A stretch of 64,000 nucleotides of DNA, taken from NCBI RefSeq assembly GCF_000158095.2, contig NZ_CM011002.1, forward strand, positions 1,751,228 through 1,815,227. The letters run 5' to 3'. The DNA comes from Roseibium alexandrii DFL-11 (GTDB taxonomy: Bacteria; Pseudomonadota; Alphaproteobacteria; Rhizobiales; Stappiaceae). The position numbers were made by a program, and so were the translations under genes. Shown one piece after another: positions 46,627 to 56,654 of the stretch (the stretch's first letter is position 1; the number at the start of each line of letters is the position of its first letter). Below the pieces are notes generated by a model. The model did no database searches and was not told the DNA's origin. It worked only from the letters and a program-made list of their open reading frames with translations.

Positions 46627-47481
46627 TTATTGTCCTGGTCGTCGATAGTCTGACAGGACAGTCTCTATCCATCCTTCGGCCCGAAGCTTCCTGAGCTGTT
46701 CTTCGAAGCGATCAAAAAGATGCGCGCAAGTCGACGTCTTGGAAAATAGAATATGCACTCCATTGGAGACCACAGGCCAATTCAGGTCGATTAACTGATC
46801 CGCCCCGTCGGCTTCCTCAATGATTTTCAAACCGTGAAAACGGCCGAGGACTGCATAATCCGCGTTTTCATTCAGCAACATCCCGAGCATATCGCGTCTG
46901 AATTCTGTAGGGACAGGAGCGATTTCCTGCATCGTCAGTTTCTCGCGCGCATATTCATCGAAGTCTTCACCATAGGAGCCACCAAAAGGCCTGATTCCCA
47001 ACCGGCCTTCAAGATCTGCCCATTTCGACAGGGGGAATTCCTTGCCTTTCAAAACAAATATGGCCACTTCGTCATCCAGCACTCTGGAAGAGTACTGAAA
47101 TTTCTCTGCACGCTCTTTTGTCCAATATGCGCCTAGAACAGCATCAAGACTGCCGTTTTCCAATTGAACAAGCTGGCGCTTGAAAGGTGTTATGGGTCTG
47201 AAATCGACATCAATGCCGATGCGCCGCGCAATTTCGACCACCGTTTTCGGCAGGACCCCGGATGCCAACCCCGTATTGGTTGACCGCCTCATCACCGGAT
47301 ACCAATCCACTGTCCCATTCACCCGGATTGTATCGCAGCGTTCCGCGGCTTGAGCGGTTCCCTGTCCACCAGCAAGCATCAAAAATGCCGTCAGCAGCAC
47401 ACCCGGCAAGCGAAAAATCCAGGTCCAACGCCTCCAACGGGTATTACGTTTTGGGCACATGTATCCTGGGTATTGGACCAT
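46627..47481 (-). CDS. Family 3 solute-binding-type periplasmic protein, copy 1
   Basis: 284 residues; the ATG at 47481 has GAGG ten bases upstream. The N-terminus is basic, with a signal peptide (LPGVLLTAFLMLAGGQGTAQA). The mature part reads VNGTVDWYPVMRR, ARRIGIDVDFRPITPFKRQL, LENGSLDAVLGAYWTKERAE and RRDMLGMLLNENADYAVLGRF, the SBP_bac_3 layout for amino-acid-like ligands. No ABC permease or ATPase is nearby, so it may be an orphan or feed a sensor. It shares length and spacing of motifs with the protein at 48417. Confidence 0.83.
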   Translation of the reverse strand: MVQYPGYMCPKRNTRWRRWTWIFRLPGVLLTAFLMLAGGQGTAQAAERCDTIRVNGTVDWYPVMRRSTNTGLASGVLPKTVVEIARRIGIDVDFRPITPFKRQLVQLENGSLDAVLGAYWTKERAEKFQYSSRVLDDEVAIFVLKGKEFPLSKWADLEGRLGIRPFGGSYGEDFDEYAREKLTMQEIAPVPTEFRRDMLGMLLNENADYAVLGRFHGLKIIEEADGADQLIDLNWPVVSNGVHILFSKTSTCAHLFDRFEEQLRKLRAEGWIETVLSDYRRPGQ

Positions 47482-47631
47482 ACATACCGTTCCTCAATCC
47501 TACCGACCTTTATTAAACCTGAGCGCCAGACAAATACATGGCTTGCCCAACAATCTGCGCATCCATTCCTAAAATACACAAAACACAACTTCTGAAAACA
47601 AGCGGGTTGCATTAACGCTGAAACAGGGAGT

Positions 47632-48387
47632 TCAACCCATTACGCGCCAGAGGCCCAAAGGCACCAGATAGACCCCAAGGCATAGAAGTGCACCAAGGAA
47701 TGCACGGCGGAACCCGGCGTCTGACAAGCGCCCCCGCAAGCGCTGGCCCATAAAAACACCGGCAAGGGCTGGAACCGTCAGGAGCAGAGACTGGACTGCC
47801 CCCTCAAATTCGAGAAGACCAAAGCCGCCCAGCGCCAACGCCAGCATGACCGTTGCAGACAAGAACAACAGCCCCATGGCCTGTACCAATTCGTCCCGAT
47901 CAAGGCCCAAGGCCTGAAGGTACATCACTCCCGGGACTGTATAAGCCCCCGTCAACCCTGAAAAAATCCCGTTCAACGCCCCAAGTACCACACCGATGGG
48001 CCGTTCCCATTCCGATGGGATGTGCAATCGAAGACCTGCGAGCATCGGCACTGCATAAGCAATCATCAAGGCACCCAGGACCAAATCCGGCACGCCTTTT
48101 GGAGCCGTCGTCAGAATGAACGTTCCAAGTATCAGCGTTGCAGAGGCAGCAGCGAGAAACGGCCATAGCCGTTTGGCAAGTGCCTTCAGGTGCCCCCCGT
48201 AAACCGCTTGCCAGAGGTTGGTCAGGAAAGTGGGCCAAAGGATCAGGACAATGGCCGCTTCAACCCCGACGAACACAGTCATCAAACCGAGGCTGATTGC
48301 CGGCAGGCCCATGCCGACGGTCCCCTTGACCACACCCGCCAGAACAAAAACGGCTGTTGCGATCAGATAGAGCTCAGGGCTGTTCAT
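47632..48387 (-). CDS. TauE/SafE family sulfite/organosulfur exporter-type permease
   Basis: 251 residues, about eight hydrophobic helices. The N-terminal VKGTVGMGLPAISLGLM and mid-protein NGIFSGLTGAYTVPGVMYLQ are the two TauE/SafE repeats. Family members move sulfite, sulfoacetate or related anions. It lies between the two solute-binding genes on the same strand, 29 bases after one and 150 bases before the other. Whether it works with them is unclear, since TauE/SafE proteins do not normally use binding proteins. Confidence 0.88.
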   Translation of the reverse strand: MNSPELYLIATAVFVLAGVVKGTVGMGLPAISLGLMTVFVGVEAAIVLILWPTFLTNLWQAVYGGHLKALAKRLWPFLAAASATLILGTFILTTAPKGVPDLVLGALMIAYAVPMLAGLRLHIPSEWERPIGVVLGALNGIFSGLTGAYTVPGVMYLQALGLDRDELVQAMGLLFLSATVMLALALGGFGLLEFEGAVQSLLLTVPALAGVFMGQRLRGRLSDAGFRRAFLGALLCLGVYLVPLGLWRVMG

Positions 48388-48416
48388 CTAAAGACGGCCC
48401 GGCCTGGTTCGGATTG

Positions 48417-49256
48417 TCATTCTGCTACTGTGTCCGCGGAGGGGGCGGTGTTCTTAAAGCCGCCAGCGGTGTCAAATCCGGTTTGAAACTCGTCCAAGAA
48501 ACCGGCTTGCAGCTGTTCATCAATCACCGCGTTGAATTCCGGAAGAAGAGTCACACAGGGCGACTCCTTTGAAAAGATGAAATGCACCGACCGGCGCGCA
48601 GCTGTCCAGGGCACATCTTCAATCTGGCCGTCGAACCCAAACGTGGATACCGCCTTTTTTCCGTAACTGCGGGACATCAAGATGTAATCGAACCTGCCAT
48701 CCGTCAGCATTTCCAGATCACCGGCAATATCATCAAGCGACTGGCTATCGATGACAAGGTTGTCGGCAGCGAATTTGTTATTGTCTTCGCCGAGGTGGAC
48801 GCCGTAAGGCGCGCGTCCGCGCAATCCAATGAGGCCATCCAGACCGTCAGGCTTCGCTTTCATCCCTGCCCGTATAAAAACGGTCACCTCATCTTCTTGA
48901 ACCGGATGGCTGAGTTCAAACTTGGTTTGACGCTCTGCTGATAGATAGGCGCCCGCAAGAACATCAATGCTGCCGTGTTCCAAGAGCGCAAACAGCCGGT
49001 TCCACGGCAGGTCCGGCCCATATTCACTCCTGACAGGCACCGTCTTGGAGACGTGATGTATTATCGCCGGGAAAATGCCCTTCATTTCACCAAGCTCAGG
49101 TGTTCTCCAGGAAAAGGGCCGCCATTCATTGGCGCCATTCACCTTCAGAACGTCGCAACTTGAATATGCAGGGCCGCCAGCGAACAGAACTCCACTAAAC
49201 ACAACAAGAAATGCGAAAAGCTCCCCGCGCCTGCGTGGTTTTATACTTTGCCCCAT
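48417..49256 (-). CDS. Family 3 solute-binding-type periplasmic protein, copy 2
   Basis: 279 residues from the ATG at 49256 (MGQSIKPRRRGEL); the frame continues to 49304 without a ribosome site. It has a signal peptide (FAFLVVFSGVLFAGGPAYSS). Motifs run in the same order as in copy 1: VNGANEWRPFSWR, LLEHGSIDVLAGAYLSAERQ, DDIAGDLEMLTDGRFDYILM and VHFIFSKESPC near HILFSKTSTC of the other copy. It is a diverged paralog and starts a three-gene minus-strand set with the TauE/SafE permease and copy 1. Confidence 0.82.
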   Translation of the reverse strand: MGQSIKPRRRGELFAFLVVFSGVLFAGGPAYSSCDVLKVNGANEWRPFSWRTPELGEMKGIFPAIIHHVSKTVPVRSEYGPDLPWNRLFALLEHGSIDVLAGAYLSAERQTKFELSHPVQEDEVTVFIRAGMKAKPDGLDGLIGLRGRAPYGVHLGEDNNKFAADNLVIDSQSLDDIAGDLEMLTDGRFDYILMSRSYGKKAVSTFGFDGQIEDVPWTAARRSVHFIFSKESPCVTLLPEFNAVIDEQLQAGFLDEFQTGFDTAGGFKNTAPSADTVAE

Positions 49257-49388
49257 TTTAATTGCATACTCCCCAGCCACACCAATAACACGAACAGTGC
49301 CCACACAGCTTACGATAGGTCAAGTAAAATTGCCAAGGGCTGGCAAAACCCTCTTAGCCAAGTGAGCTGAAAACGGGTTTTATTACCG

Positions 49389-50624
49389 ATGTTTGGAGTG
49401 TTAGATAATGTCATGATGAGTGCAGCCACCCCGATTATTGACAATACAACCGCACGCCGCCTTTTTCTGGATCGCCATGGTCTTGCGGCCCTTTCAGGCC
49501 GTGCAACCACCGACAGAGTAAACGAAACAATTTCCGCCCTTGGCTTTGTACAAGTTGACAGCATCAACACGGTTTCCCGCGCCCATCACATGATCCTTTC
49601 CTCCCGGCTTCCGGGCTACAAGGAAACGCATCTCAAACGGCTGCTAGAGAAAGACCGTCATCTCTTCGAACACTGGACCCATGATGCCTCGGTAATACCA
49701 ACGTCCTCTTTTCCCCATTGGCGGCTGCGCTTTGATCGTGATCGGGCAAAGCTGATCGGGCGCTGGCGCAACTGGCGGCAAAACGGTTTTGAAGAAAAGT
49801 TCAACGAGGTCCTGAAACAGGTTTCTGACCACGGACCTGTTTCTTCTTCGACGGTGGGGGAAGATGAGGCGCGCAGCAAAGGCGGCTGGTGGAACTGGCA
49901 TCCATCGAAAACAGCACTCGAGTTTTTGTGGCGGACGGGTGAGCTGTCTGTCTGCCACCGGCGCGGATTTCAGAAAATCTACGACCTGACCGAACGTGTC
50001 ATTCCGCAAGCGCATTTGGCACAGCGTTTCGACTTGGAAGAGACAATCGACTGGGCAGCTCGGTCGGCCCTGGACCGGCTGGGATTTGCAACATCCGGTG
50101 AAATTGCCGCGTTCTGGGATCTGATCACGCCGGCAGAGGCAAAAACGTGGTGCGAAGCGAAGCTTGCAAGCGGCGAAATCATTGAGACCCTCACCGAAGG
50201 CGCCGACGGCTCCCTTCGAAAAAGCTTCCTAATGCCGGAAACGCTGGCAACACTGGACAAACTGTCACCTCTGCCCCCAAGGGTGCGTATTCTCTCGCCT
50301 TTTGATCCGGCCTTGCGGGACCGCAAGCGCGCAGAACGCTTGTTCGGCTTTCATTACCGGATCGAAGTCTTCGTTCCCGAACCGAAGCGGCAATACGGCT
50401 ATTACGTCTTCCCCGTTCTGGAGGGAAACAGCTTGATTGGCCGGATTGATATGAAGGCCTACCGCGCCGATGACCGACTGCATGTCAGAGCGTTTTGGCC
50501 GGAGGTAAAGACCCGGATGGGTAAGGGCCGGGTTGGAAAACTGGAAAGCGAAATCGATCGGATTGCAAGGTTCGCGGACTGCGGATCTGTTAGCTTTGAG
50601 CCAGACTGGCTGCGAGTTCCTTAA
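49389..50624 (+). CDS. YcaQ/AlkZ-like winged-helix DNA glycosylase
   Basis: 411 residues from the ATG at 49389; ATGs at 49413 and 49416 are also possible and the start is uncertain. The HTH_42 family is shown by ARRLFLDRHGL, the catalytic-loop pattern LGFVQVDSINTVSRAHHMIL (QxD), HLFEHWTHDASVIP and RILSPFDPALRDRKRAERLF. Relatives remove interstrand crosslinks and alkylated bases from DNA (E. coli YcaQ, Streptomyces AlkZ). The QVD triad is kept, so activity is likely. It is divergent from the solute-binding set and followed by DUF2892. Confidence 0.87.
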   Translation: MFGVLDNVMMSAATPIIDNTTARRLFLDRHGLAALSGRATTDRVNETISALGFVQVDSINTVSRAHHMILSSRLPGYKETHLKRLLEKDRHLFEHWTHDASVIPTSSFPHWRLRFDRDRAKLIGRWRNWRQNGFEEKFNEVLKQVSDHGPVSSSTVGEDEARSKGGWWNWHPSKTALEFLWRTGELSVCHRRGFQKIYDLTERVIPQAHLAQRFDLEETIDWAARSALDRLGFATSGEIAAFWDLITPAEAKTWCEAKLASGEIIETLTEGADGSLRKSFLMPETLATLDKLSPLPPRVRILSPFDPALRDRKRAERLFGFHYRIEVFVPEPKRQYGYYVFPVLEGNSLIGRIDMKAYRADDRLHVRAFWPEVKTRMGKGRVGKLESEIDRIARFADCGSVSFEPDWLRVP

Positions 50625-50712
50625 AGCGCTCGGTTGAACTTCCTGCGACCAAAGCCGCATGACGCTTTGCCGCACAATTTTGGCTGGTGCCAGGATGTTT
50701 TTAATCTCATTA

Positions 50713-50728
50713 TTTCGAATGTTCGAAT
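50713..50728. promoter_or_regulatory. Candidate BigR/SqrR-type operator upstream of DUF2892
   Basis: TTTC-N8-GAAT (on the other strand ATTC-N8-GAAA) matches the ATTC-N8-GAAT rule I recall for SqrR with one mismatch. The whole site is an overlapping TTCGAA repeat, 22 bases before the DUF2892 start codon. A repressor bound here could block transcription. The window encodes a matching dual-cysteine repressor at 12357. Confidence 0.5.
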
Positions 50729-50750
50729 TATCCAATTAATGGAGAAGATC

Positions 50751-50954
50751 ATGACAGTCGAACGAGGAATTCTTCTGGTGGTTGGTGCGCTCGTCCTGGC
50801 GACTGTGCTGCTGGCTGTTTACGTGAACATCAATTGGCTTTGGGTGACCGGCATTCTCGGTGTGCATTTGATGCAGGCCTCTTTCACCGGCTTTTGTCCG
50901 GTGGTCATGACCTTGAAGAAACTCGGTCTGCCGCAACGCCCCGGTTTTTCCTGA
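50751..50954 (+). CDS. DUF2892 inner-membrane protein
   Basis: 67 residues from the ATG at 50751, with GGAGAAG directly upstream. Two helices (GILLVVGALVLATVLLAVYV and the WLWVTGILGVHLMQASFTG region), then GFCPVVMTLKKLG. The TGFCP pattern is typical of DUF2892/YgaP-type membrane proteins, which are often co-encoded with rhodanese, persulfide dioxygenase or BigR. The function is unknown, perhaps sulfur-related. It has its own operator-like site and terminator. Confidence 0.88.
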   Translation: MTVERGILLVVGALVLATVLLAVYVNINWLWVTGILGVHLMQASFTGFCPVVMTLKKLGLPQRPGFS

Positions 50955-51013
50955 CACTCACGTGCAATTTTGATTGCCAAGCTGCCCGTAGCCCACCGGG
51001 CAGACCTGGCCTC

Positions 51014-51060
51014 ACCGGATTGCCCGAGCCCACACTTGGGCAATCCGGTCTTTGTTCTTC
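51014..51060 (+). terminator. Intrinsic terminator after DUF2892
   Basis: A perfect 12-pair stem (ACCGGATTGCCC / GGGCAATCCGGT) with a 12-base loop, then CTTTGTTCTTC, 60 bases downstream of the stop. The remaining sequence to the end of tdh at 51159 holds only a weak hairpin (51129-51148) without a U-run. Confidence 0.75.
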
Positions 51061-51158
51061 AAAAACACGTATCCAAGTCGACCGGCCGCGGCATGCCGAC
51101 TTCCAATCATGGGCCTCGGTCTGTGTACATCGGCGGGCCAACGCCGATTAGCTTCCAA

Positions 51159-52196
51159 TCATTGCCAGCTAAGAACCACCTTGCCCGCCTCGCCGGATTT
51201 CATCGCCGCAAAGCCTTTTTCAAAGTCATCGACACCAAACCGGTGCGTGATGACGTTGCGCACATCGAGGCCGTTCTGCAGCATCGCAATCATCTTATAC
51301 CAGGTTTCGAAGATCTCTCGGCCGTAGACGCCCTTGATCGTGATCGCCTTGAACACAATCCGCGACCAGTCGACCGGTGACTTGCCCGGCGGAATACCAA
51401 GCAGCGCGATCCGCCCGCCCATAACGAGGTTTTCGACCATTTGGTCGAGCGCGATTTGATTGCCGGACATCTCCAGCCCAACGTCGAAACCTTCCTTCAT
51501 GCCGAGCTTCTTCTCGATGCCCTTGAGATCTTCGCGCGCGACATTTACGGGTACGACATCTACAACGCGCGTTGCAAGATCAAGGCGGGCCTGGTTGACG
51601 TCGGTGATCACCACATTGCGGGCGCCGACATGGCGCGCGACGGCAGCTGCCATGATGCCAATCGGTCCTGCGCCGGTGATCAGCACGTCTTCGCCAACCA
51701 GATCAAAACTCAAGGCCGTGTGGACCGCATTGCCGAGAGGGTCGAGAATGGCGCCGATCTCGTCGTCGATCTCATCTGGCAGCGGCACCACATTGAACGC
51801 CGGCAGCCGCAAGTATTCAGCAAATGCGCCTTGCTCGTTGACCCCGATGCCCCGTGTCTCTGGGTCCAGATGAAACTTGCCTGACCGGGATTGTCGGGAA
51901 TGTTTGCCGATCAGGTGCCCCTCCCCGGAACAACGCTGCCCGACTTCAAGATCGTCGACGTTGCGGCCAATTTCGACGATCTCACCTGCAAATTCGTGGC
52001 CGGTAATCATTGGAACCGGCACCGTTTTTGAAGCCCAATCGTCCCAGTTCCAGATGTGGATGTCAGTGCCGCATATACCGGTTTTGTTTATCTTGATCAG
52101 GACGTCGTCGGGCCCAATTTCCGGCACTGGAGCACGCGTCATCCAGAGCCCCTCCCGCGGCTCAGATTTTTCCAATGCCTTCATCTGATTGCTCAT
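51159..52196 (-). CDS. tdh: L-threonine 3-dehydrogenase
   Basis: 345 residues. Zinc-dependent medium-chain dehydrogenase: [18 protein letters not shown] (catalytic Cys), [33 protein letters not shown] (NAD-binding) and GLEMSGN. It oxidises threonine to 2-amino-3-ketobutyrate. The start overlaps the kbl stop by four bases (ATGA), so the two enzymes are translationally coupled and convert threonine to glycine and acetyl-CoA. Confidence 0.96.
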   Translation of the reverse strand: MSNQMKALEKSEPREGLWMTRAPVPEIGPDDVLIKINKTGICGTDIHIWNWDDWASKTVPVPMITGHEFAGEIVEIGRNVDDLEVGQRCSGEGHLIGKHSRQSRSGKFHLDPETRGIGVNEQGAFAEYLRLPAFNVVPLPDEIDDEIGAILDPLGNAVHTALSFDLVGEDVLITGAGPIGIMAAAVARHVGARNVVITDVNQARLDLATRVVDVVPVNVAREDLKGIEKKLGMKEGFDVGLEMSGNQIALDQMVENLVMGGRIALLGIPPGKSPVDWSRIVFKAITIKGVYGREIFETWYKMIAMLQNGLDVRNVITHRFGVDDFEKGFAAMKSGEAGKVVLSWQ

Positions 52197-53380
52197 GACA
52201 ACACTCCTGTGGTCTTGCCGGCTTTCGCAAAAGCGTCGAGCGCCCGGTCGAGATCTGCACGTGTCAGCGCCGCATTCATCTGAGTGCGGATGCGCGCCTG
52301 GCCGCGCGGGACAACAGGGAAGAAGAAACCGGAGACGTAAACCCCTTCCTCAAACAGGCTTGCCGCCATGGCCTGTGCCAGTTTGGCCTCTCCGAGCATG
52401 ACAGGAATGATCGGGTGCTCACCGGGCAACAGCGTAAAGCCCAGAGCCTCCAGTCCCGCCCGCCAGTAGCGCGCGTTGTCAAAAAGGCTTTTCCGGAGCT
52501 CATGCCCCTCTTCCACCAGCCGGATGGCCTCAAGGCCGCTCATGACAATGGACGGCGGCAGACTGTTTGAAAAAAGATAAGGCCTTGCCCGCTGGCGCAA
52601 CAGATCAATGACCGGCTGCGGTCCGGCGATATAGCCGCCGATGCCGCCGCCCAGCGCCTTGCCGAGCGTTCCGGTCAGGATATCGACATCCACGCCGAAA
52701 TGTGCCGGCGTGCCCTCGCCTTTCGGTCCCATGAAGCCTGTGGCGTGGCAGTCATCGACCATCACGATCGCCTCGTATTGCTTGGCGAGCGCGGTGATCT
52801 CAGGCAGCTTGGCGAGATATCCATCCATGGAAAAGACGCCATCGGTCGCGATCATGATGTGACGGGCACCAGCCTCGCGGGCTTCCCGGAGCTTTGCCTC
52901 CAGATCCGTCATATCGGAATTCTGGTAACGGTAGCGCTTGGCCTTGCAAAGCCGGATGCCGTCAATGATCGAAGCGTGATTGAGCGCGTCCGATATAATC
53001 GCGTCTTCCGGACCGAGGAGCGGCTCAAACAAACCGCCGTTCGCGTCAAAACAGGCCGCGAAAAGAATGGCGTCGTCTTTAGCCAAAAACCTTGCCAGGC
53101 GCTGCTCCAGCTCGCGGTGAATGTCCTGCGTGCCGCAAATGAACCGCACCGAGGCCATGCCGAACCCTTTTGGATCCATGGCTTTTTTGGCCGCTTCGAT
53201 CAGGGCCGGGTGATCGGCCAGCCCCAGATAGTTGTTGGCACACAGATTGATGACATCGCGCCCACCAACAGCGATATGTCCGCCTTGAGGTGATGTGATC
53301 AACCGCTCGCGCTTGTAGAGCCCTTCTGCCTCGATTTTTTTCAAGGTGGCGGAAATGTTTTCCAAGAACGCCTGCGACAC
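52193..53380 (-). CDS. kbl: Glycine C-acetyltransferase (2-amino-3-ketobutyrate CoA ligase)
   Basis: 395 residues with a GTG start at 53380 preceded by GGAGG. Alpha-oxoamine synthase motifs are [44 protein letters not shown] (PLP-ring Asp) and the Schiff-base Lys in [14 protein letters not shown]. It uses CoA to split the threonine dehydrogenase product into glycine and acetyl-CoA. It is the first gene of kbl-tdh. The XRE-cupin regulator 630 bases upstream is a likely controller, as in related genomes. Confidence 0.95.
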   Translation of the reverse strand: MSQAFLENISATLKKIEAEGLYKRERLITSPQGGHIAVGGRDVINLCANNYLGLADHPALIEAAKKAMDPKGFGMASVRFICGTQDIHRELEQRLARFLAKDDAILFAACFDANGGLFEPLLGPEDAIISDALNHASIIDGIRLCKAKRYRYQNSDMTDLEAKLREAREAGARHIMIATDGVFSMDGYLAKLPEITALAKQYEAIVMVDDCHATGFMGPKGEGTPAHFGVDVDILTGTLGKALGGGIGGYIAGPQPVIDLLRQRARPYLFSNSLPPSIVMSGLEAIRLVEEGHELRKSLFDNARYWRAGLEALGFTLLPGEHPIIPVMLGEAKLAQAMAASLFEEGVYVSGFFFPVVPRGQARIRTQMNAALTRADLDRALDAFAKAGKTTGVLS

Positions 53381-53616
53381 GGCAACCTCCGATAATTTGG
53401 AATTTCATCCATAATAGCGGATTTTCACGTCTGGCGAAAGTGCAATTTCCATTATCACGGAGACGGCAACAGTTTCACGGATGCAATAGGCAGCCCGACA
53501 ATGACTCAACCCTGCGGGTTATATCAGACTTACGAATCTACTTTTGGTTGATATTCTTAAACTGCACACTCGGCTCCATGAGCCGCATACCCATTGAATA
53601 CAACCGGGAGGCAAAT

Positions 53617-53895
53617 ATGACAGCTTCATTTGCATCGGCCCTTGTCGGCAGTGACGGAAACCTGACTTCGTCTCAACACGTGGCCAGCTGCGACCACACC
53701 GGCACAGGCTCTTACATGGTGAACTATGACAGCGATTTTTCAGCTGTGACCGGGGCACAGGCCACAGTGTGGGGCGATGGCCTCACTGTTGGCCTAAATA
53801 TCTTTGCGGAAAACACCTGCCAGGTGAACATTCAAGACGCAAACGGCAACCCAAAGGATGCCGGCTTTTCGTTTTTTGTCCCGGGAACAACCTGA
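53617..53895 (+). CDS. Small uncharacterised protein
   Basis: 92 residues; GGGAGG six bases before the ATG. No signal peptide or membrane helix. Alternating hydrophobic stretches (GSYMVNYDSDF, GLTVGLNIFAEN, CQVNIQDANGN) suggest a small beta-sandwich with two or three cysteines. No family is recognised. It sits alone between the divergent kbl and XRE-cupin genes. Confidence 0.6.
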   Translation: MTASFASALVGSDGNLTSSQHVASCDHTGTGSYMVNYDSDFSAVTGAQATVWGDGLTVGLNIFAENTCQVNIQDANGNPKDAGFSFFVPGTT

Positions 53896-54010
53896 CGCCT
53901 CCCGGGACTTCGTGGCGCCCTGATCCATCCCCTGTTCAGGGGCCACACATTCTCAGTTTTCGACAGCGCCTCAAAACCGACTGAGAAGCTGCAGCCGCTG
54001 GATAGGCACT

Positions 54011-54571
54011 CTAGAAACGAACCACCATCAAAATAGCCCGGGCTGGCCCGTTGACCGCTTCGATCGTGTGCGCCACATCTGCCGCGTAACGCGCGGTATC
54101 GCCCTTTTCAATCATCCCCGTTGCAACGCCGGACATGACCTTCAACGTTCCCTCTTCGGCGATCAATTGCTCCCGGGTTCCCCGCTCATGGGGTTTGCTC
54201 TCCAGTTTGCCCCCATCTTTAAAAAAGAGTTCATAGACCTCGAACCGGCCCGCGTCCTGAGGCGCGGACAAGATCCGGATCTTGCAGCCATCTCCTGCCC
54301 GATCGAGCGCCGGGGTCTGGCTCACCTTCACAATTTCCACCCGATCCTCAACGGCCTCTTCTCCGAGCAGGCCGGCAAAGTCGACATTCAGCGCCCGTGT
54401 CAAGTTGAGCAGCGTCGCAACCGTGGGATTGGATTCGCCGCGTTCGATCTGACTGACCATCGACCGCGACACTCCGGAGAGCTTTTCAACCGCCTCAAGC
54501 GACAAGCCTTGGGCCCGGCGGGCTTTTTTCAACCGCTCCGGCAAACGGGAAAGAATATCTGAATCTGTCAT
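54011..54571 (-). CDS. XRE-cupin transcriptional regulator
   Basis: 186 residues from the ATG at 54571. The N-terminal HTH (LKKARRAQGLSLEAVEKLSG, VSRSMVSQIERGESNP) is followed by a C-terminal cupin (about 105-186: KPHERGTREQLIAEEGTL, ARYAADVAHTIEAVNG). This layout (PuuR/SutR-like) senses small metabolites, often amino acids or amines. It lies between kbl-tdh and fhs, is transcribed away from fhs, and may control both. Confidence 0.9.
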   Translation of the reverse strand: MTDSDILSRLPERLKKARRAQGLSLEAVEKLSGVSRSMVSQIERGESNPTVATLLNLTRALNVDFAGLLGEEAVEDRVEIVKVSQTPALDRAGDGCKIRILSAPQDAGRFEVYELFFKDGGKLESKPHERGTREQLIAEEGTLKVMSGVATGMIEKGDTARYAADVAHTIEAVNGPARAILMVVRF

Positions 54572-54772
54572 GGCGGAATTAAAATCCGCTTGGCTAGAAA
54601 ATGCAATTCTGAACCAGTGCCATTCCGCAATTATCGAAGCGGAAACGCCATCGTCGCATCCCAAACTTAGTAGGTCGCATTCAGAACATCTGTTGCACCG
54701 CCCTCTCTTCTAGCGTGCGGCAAAGACAACGCCCGGCTTTTTCCGGGAAACAAAACATGTCGAGGAAACAGC

Positions 54773-56443
54773 ATGGCCAGTGATATCGAGATTGCACGCG
54801 CAGGCAAAATGAAGCCGATCCAGGAGATTGGTGACAGGTTGAACATTCCGGAAGAAGCGTTGCTGCCTTATGGCCGCACGAAGGCGAAGATCTCCGCAGA
54901 CTTCATCGACGGGCTGAACGGCAAGAAAAACGGCAAGCTGATCCTGGTCACTGCAATCAACCCGACACCAGCCGGCGAAGGCAAGACCACGACAACCGTG
55001 GGTCTCGGAGATGGTCTCAACCGGATCGGCAAGAACGCCATGATCTGCCTGCGCGAGCCGTCCCTCGGTCCCTGCTTCGGCATGAAGGGTGGTGCAGCCG
55101 GCGGTGGCTATGCGCAAGTGGTGCCGATGGAGGACATCAACCTCCACTTCACCGGCGATTTCCATGCGATCACGTCCGCGCACAACCTTCTGGCCGCCCT
55201 TATCGAAAACCACATCTACTGGGGCAATGAACTCGGCATTGACCAGCGGCGGGTGGTTTGGCGCCGTGTGCTGGACATGAACGACCGGGCGCTCCGCGAG
55301 ATCGTCTGTTCACTCGGCGGTGTTGCCAACGGCTTCCCGCGTGAAGGCGGTTTCGACATCACCGTTGCCTCCGAAATCATGGCGATTCTCTGCCTGGCGA
55401 CCGACCTTGAAGATCTTCAGAAACGCCTGGGCGACATCATCGTTGCCTACCGCCGCGACCGCACCGCGATCACCGCGCGCGAACTGGAAGCCGACGGCGC
55501 GATGACCGTGCTCCTGAAAGAAGCCATCCAACCGAACCTCGTTCAGACCCTGGAAAACAATCCAGCCTTCATTCACGGCGGCCCATTTGCCAACATCGCC
55601 CATGGCTGTAATTCCGTCATGGCGACCCAGACGGCACTGAAACTTGCCGACTATGTCGTGACCGAAGCCGGTTTCGGCGCGGACCTTGGCGCCGAGAAAT
55701 TCTTTGATATCAAATGCCGCAAGGCTGGTCTTTCGCCGGATGCGGTGGTGATTGTCGCGACCGTGCGTGCGCTGAAGATGAATGGCGGTGTCGCCAAGGA
55801 AGACCTTGGCGCGGAAAACATCGAGGCCGTCCAAAAGGGATGCGCCAACCTCGGACGTCACATCGAAAACATCAAGCAGTTTGGCGTCCCGGCCGTCGTC
55901 GCGATCAACCACTTCACCGCGGACACGGACGCAGAGGTTCAGGAGATCAAAAACTTCTGCGCGGATCTTGGTGTTGATGCCGTTCTGGCGTCCCACTGGG
56001 CCAAAGGCTCGGAAGGCACAGCGGAACTTGCCGAAAAAGTCGCGGCGCTTGCCGAAAGCGGTGCAGCTCAGTTCGCCCCGCTCTACGAAGACGACATGCC
56101 GCTCTTTGAAAAGATCGAGACGATTGCCAAGCGCATCTACCGCGCCGACGAGGTCCTGGCCGACAAGTCAATCCGGGATCAACTGCGCCGCTGGGAGGCA
56201 GACGGCTTCGGCAATCTGCCGGTCTGCATGGCCAAGACCCAGTATTCCTTCTCCACCGATCCGAACCTGCGCGGCGCGCCAACCGGCCATGGTGTGCCGA
56301 TCCGCGAAGTCCGCCTCTCAGCCGGCGCCGGCTTCATCGTTGCGATCTGCGGGGAAATCATGACCATGCCGGGTCTGCCGCGCGTGCCGTCCGCAAATCA
56401 TATCAAGCTGAACGACGAAGGCTTGATCGAGGGTCTGTTCTGA
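54773..56443 (+). CDS. fhs: Formate-tetrahydrofolate ligase
   Basis: 556 residues; GAGG upstream of the ATG. The P-loop [20 protein letters not shown] is the family signature, followed by [20 protein letters not shown] and [11 protein letters not shown]. It couples formate and THF to 10-formyl-THF with ATP, or runs in reverse to yield formate and ATP. Next to a corrinoid methyl-transfer operon, the reverse use would discharge methyl groups oxidised on THF. It has its own terminator, so it is separately transcribed. Confidence 0.96.
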   Translation: MASDIEIARAGKMKPIQEIGDRLNIPEEALLPYGRTKAKISADFIDGLNGKKNGKLILVTAINPTPAGEGKTTTTVGLGDGLNRIGKNAMICLREPSLGPCFGMKGGAAGGGYAQVVPMEDINLHFTGDFHAITSAHNLLAALIENHIYWGNELGIDQRRVVWRRVLDMNDRALREIVCSLGGVANGFPREGGFDITVASEIMAILCLATDLEDLQKRLGDIIVAYRRDRTAITARELEADGAMTVLLKEAIQPNLVQTLENNPAFIHGGPFANIAHGCNSVMATQTALKLADYVVTEAGFGADLGAEKFFDIKCRKAGLSPDAVVIVATVRALKMNGGVAKEDLGAENIEAVQKGCANLGRHIENIKQFGVPAVVAINHFTADTDAEVQEIKNFCADLGVDAVLASHWAKGSEGTAELAEKVAALAESGAAQFAPLYEDDMPLFEKIETIAKRIYRADEVLADKSIRDQLRRWEADGFGNLPVCMAKTQYSFSTDPNLRGAPTGHGVPIREVRLSAGAGFIVAICGEIMTMPGLPRVPSANHIKLNDEGLIEGLF

Positions 56444-56470
56444 TCTGTCCGGACCAGAACAGAAAACTTG

Positions 56471-56503
56471 AGGCGGGTCCGAATGGATCCGCCTTTTTCT
56501 TTT
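56471..56503 (+). terminator. Intrinsic terminator of fhs
   Basis: A 10-pair stem (AGGCGGGUCC / GGAUCCGCCU, one G-U) with a GAAU loop, then UUUUUCUUUUC. It lies 27 bases after the fhs stop. Confidence 0.93.
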
Positions 56504-56654
56504 CAAGTCCGGGCAGTGCACCGTTTCGAACGATCAAACGCCCGCTGTCGCGAAAGCGACTTGCCGTGTCGCATTGATGATATCGGGCAATTCCCCTTAA
56601 GGCATAAGGTTTTTCAACGTTTACCGGCCACGATAGCCTTTTTGGAGCTGCCCA

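Noticed and set aside
51129..51148. Hairpin taken as a terminator for tdh
   Set aside because: The stem is 7 pairs with no U-run on either strand.
56504..56654. Possible cobalamin riboswitch before the corrinoid gene
   Set aside because: No B12-box-like sequence is visible and the stretch is only 150 bases long.
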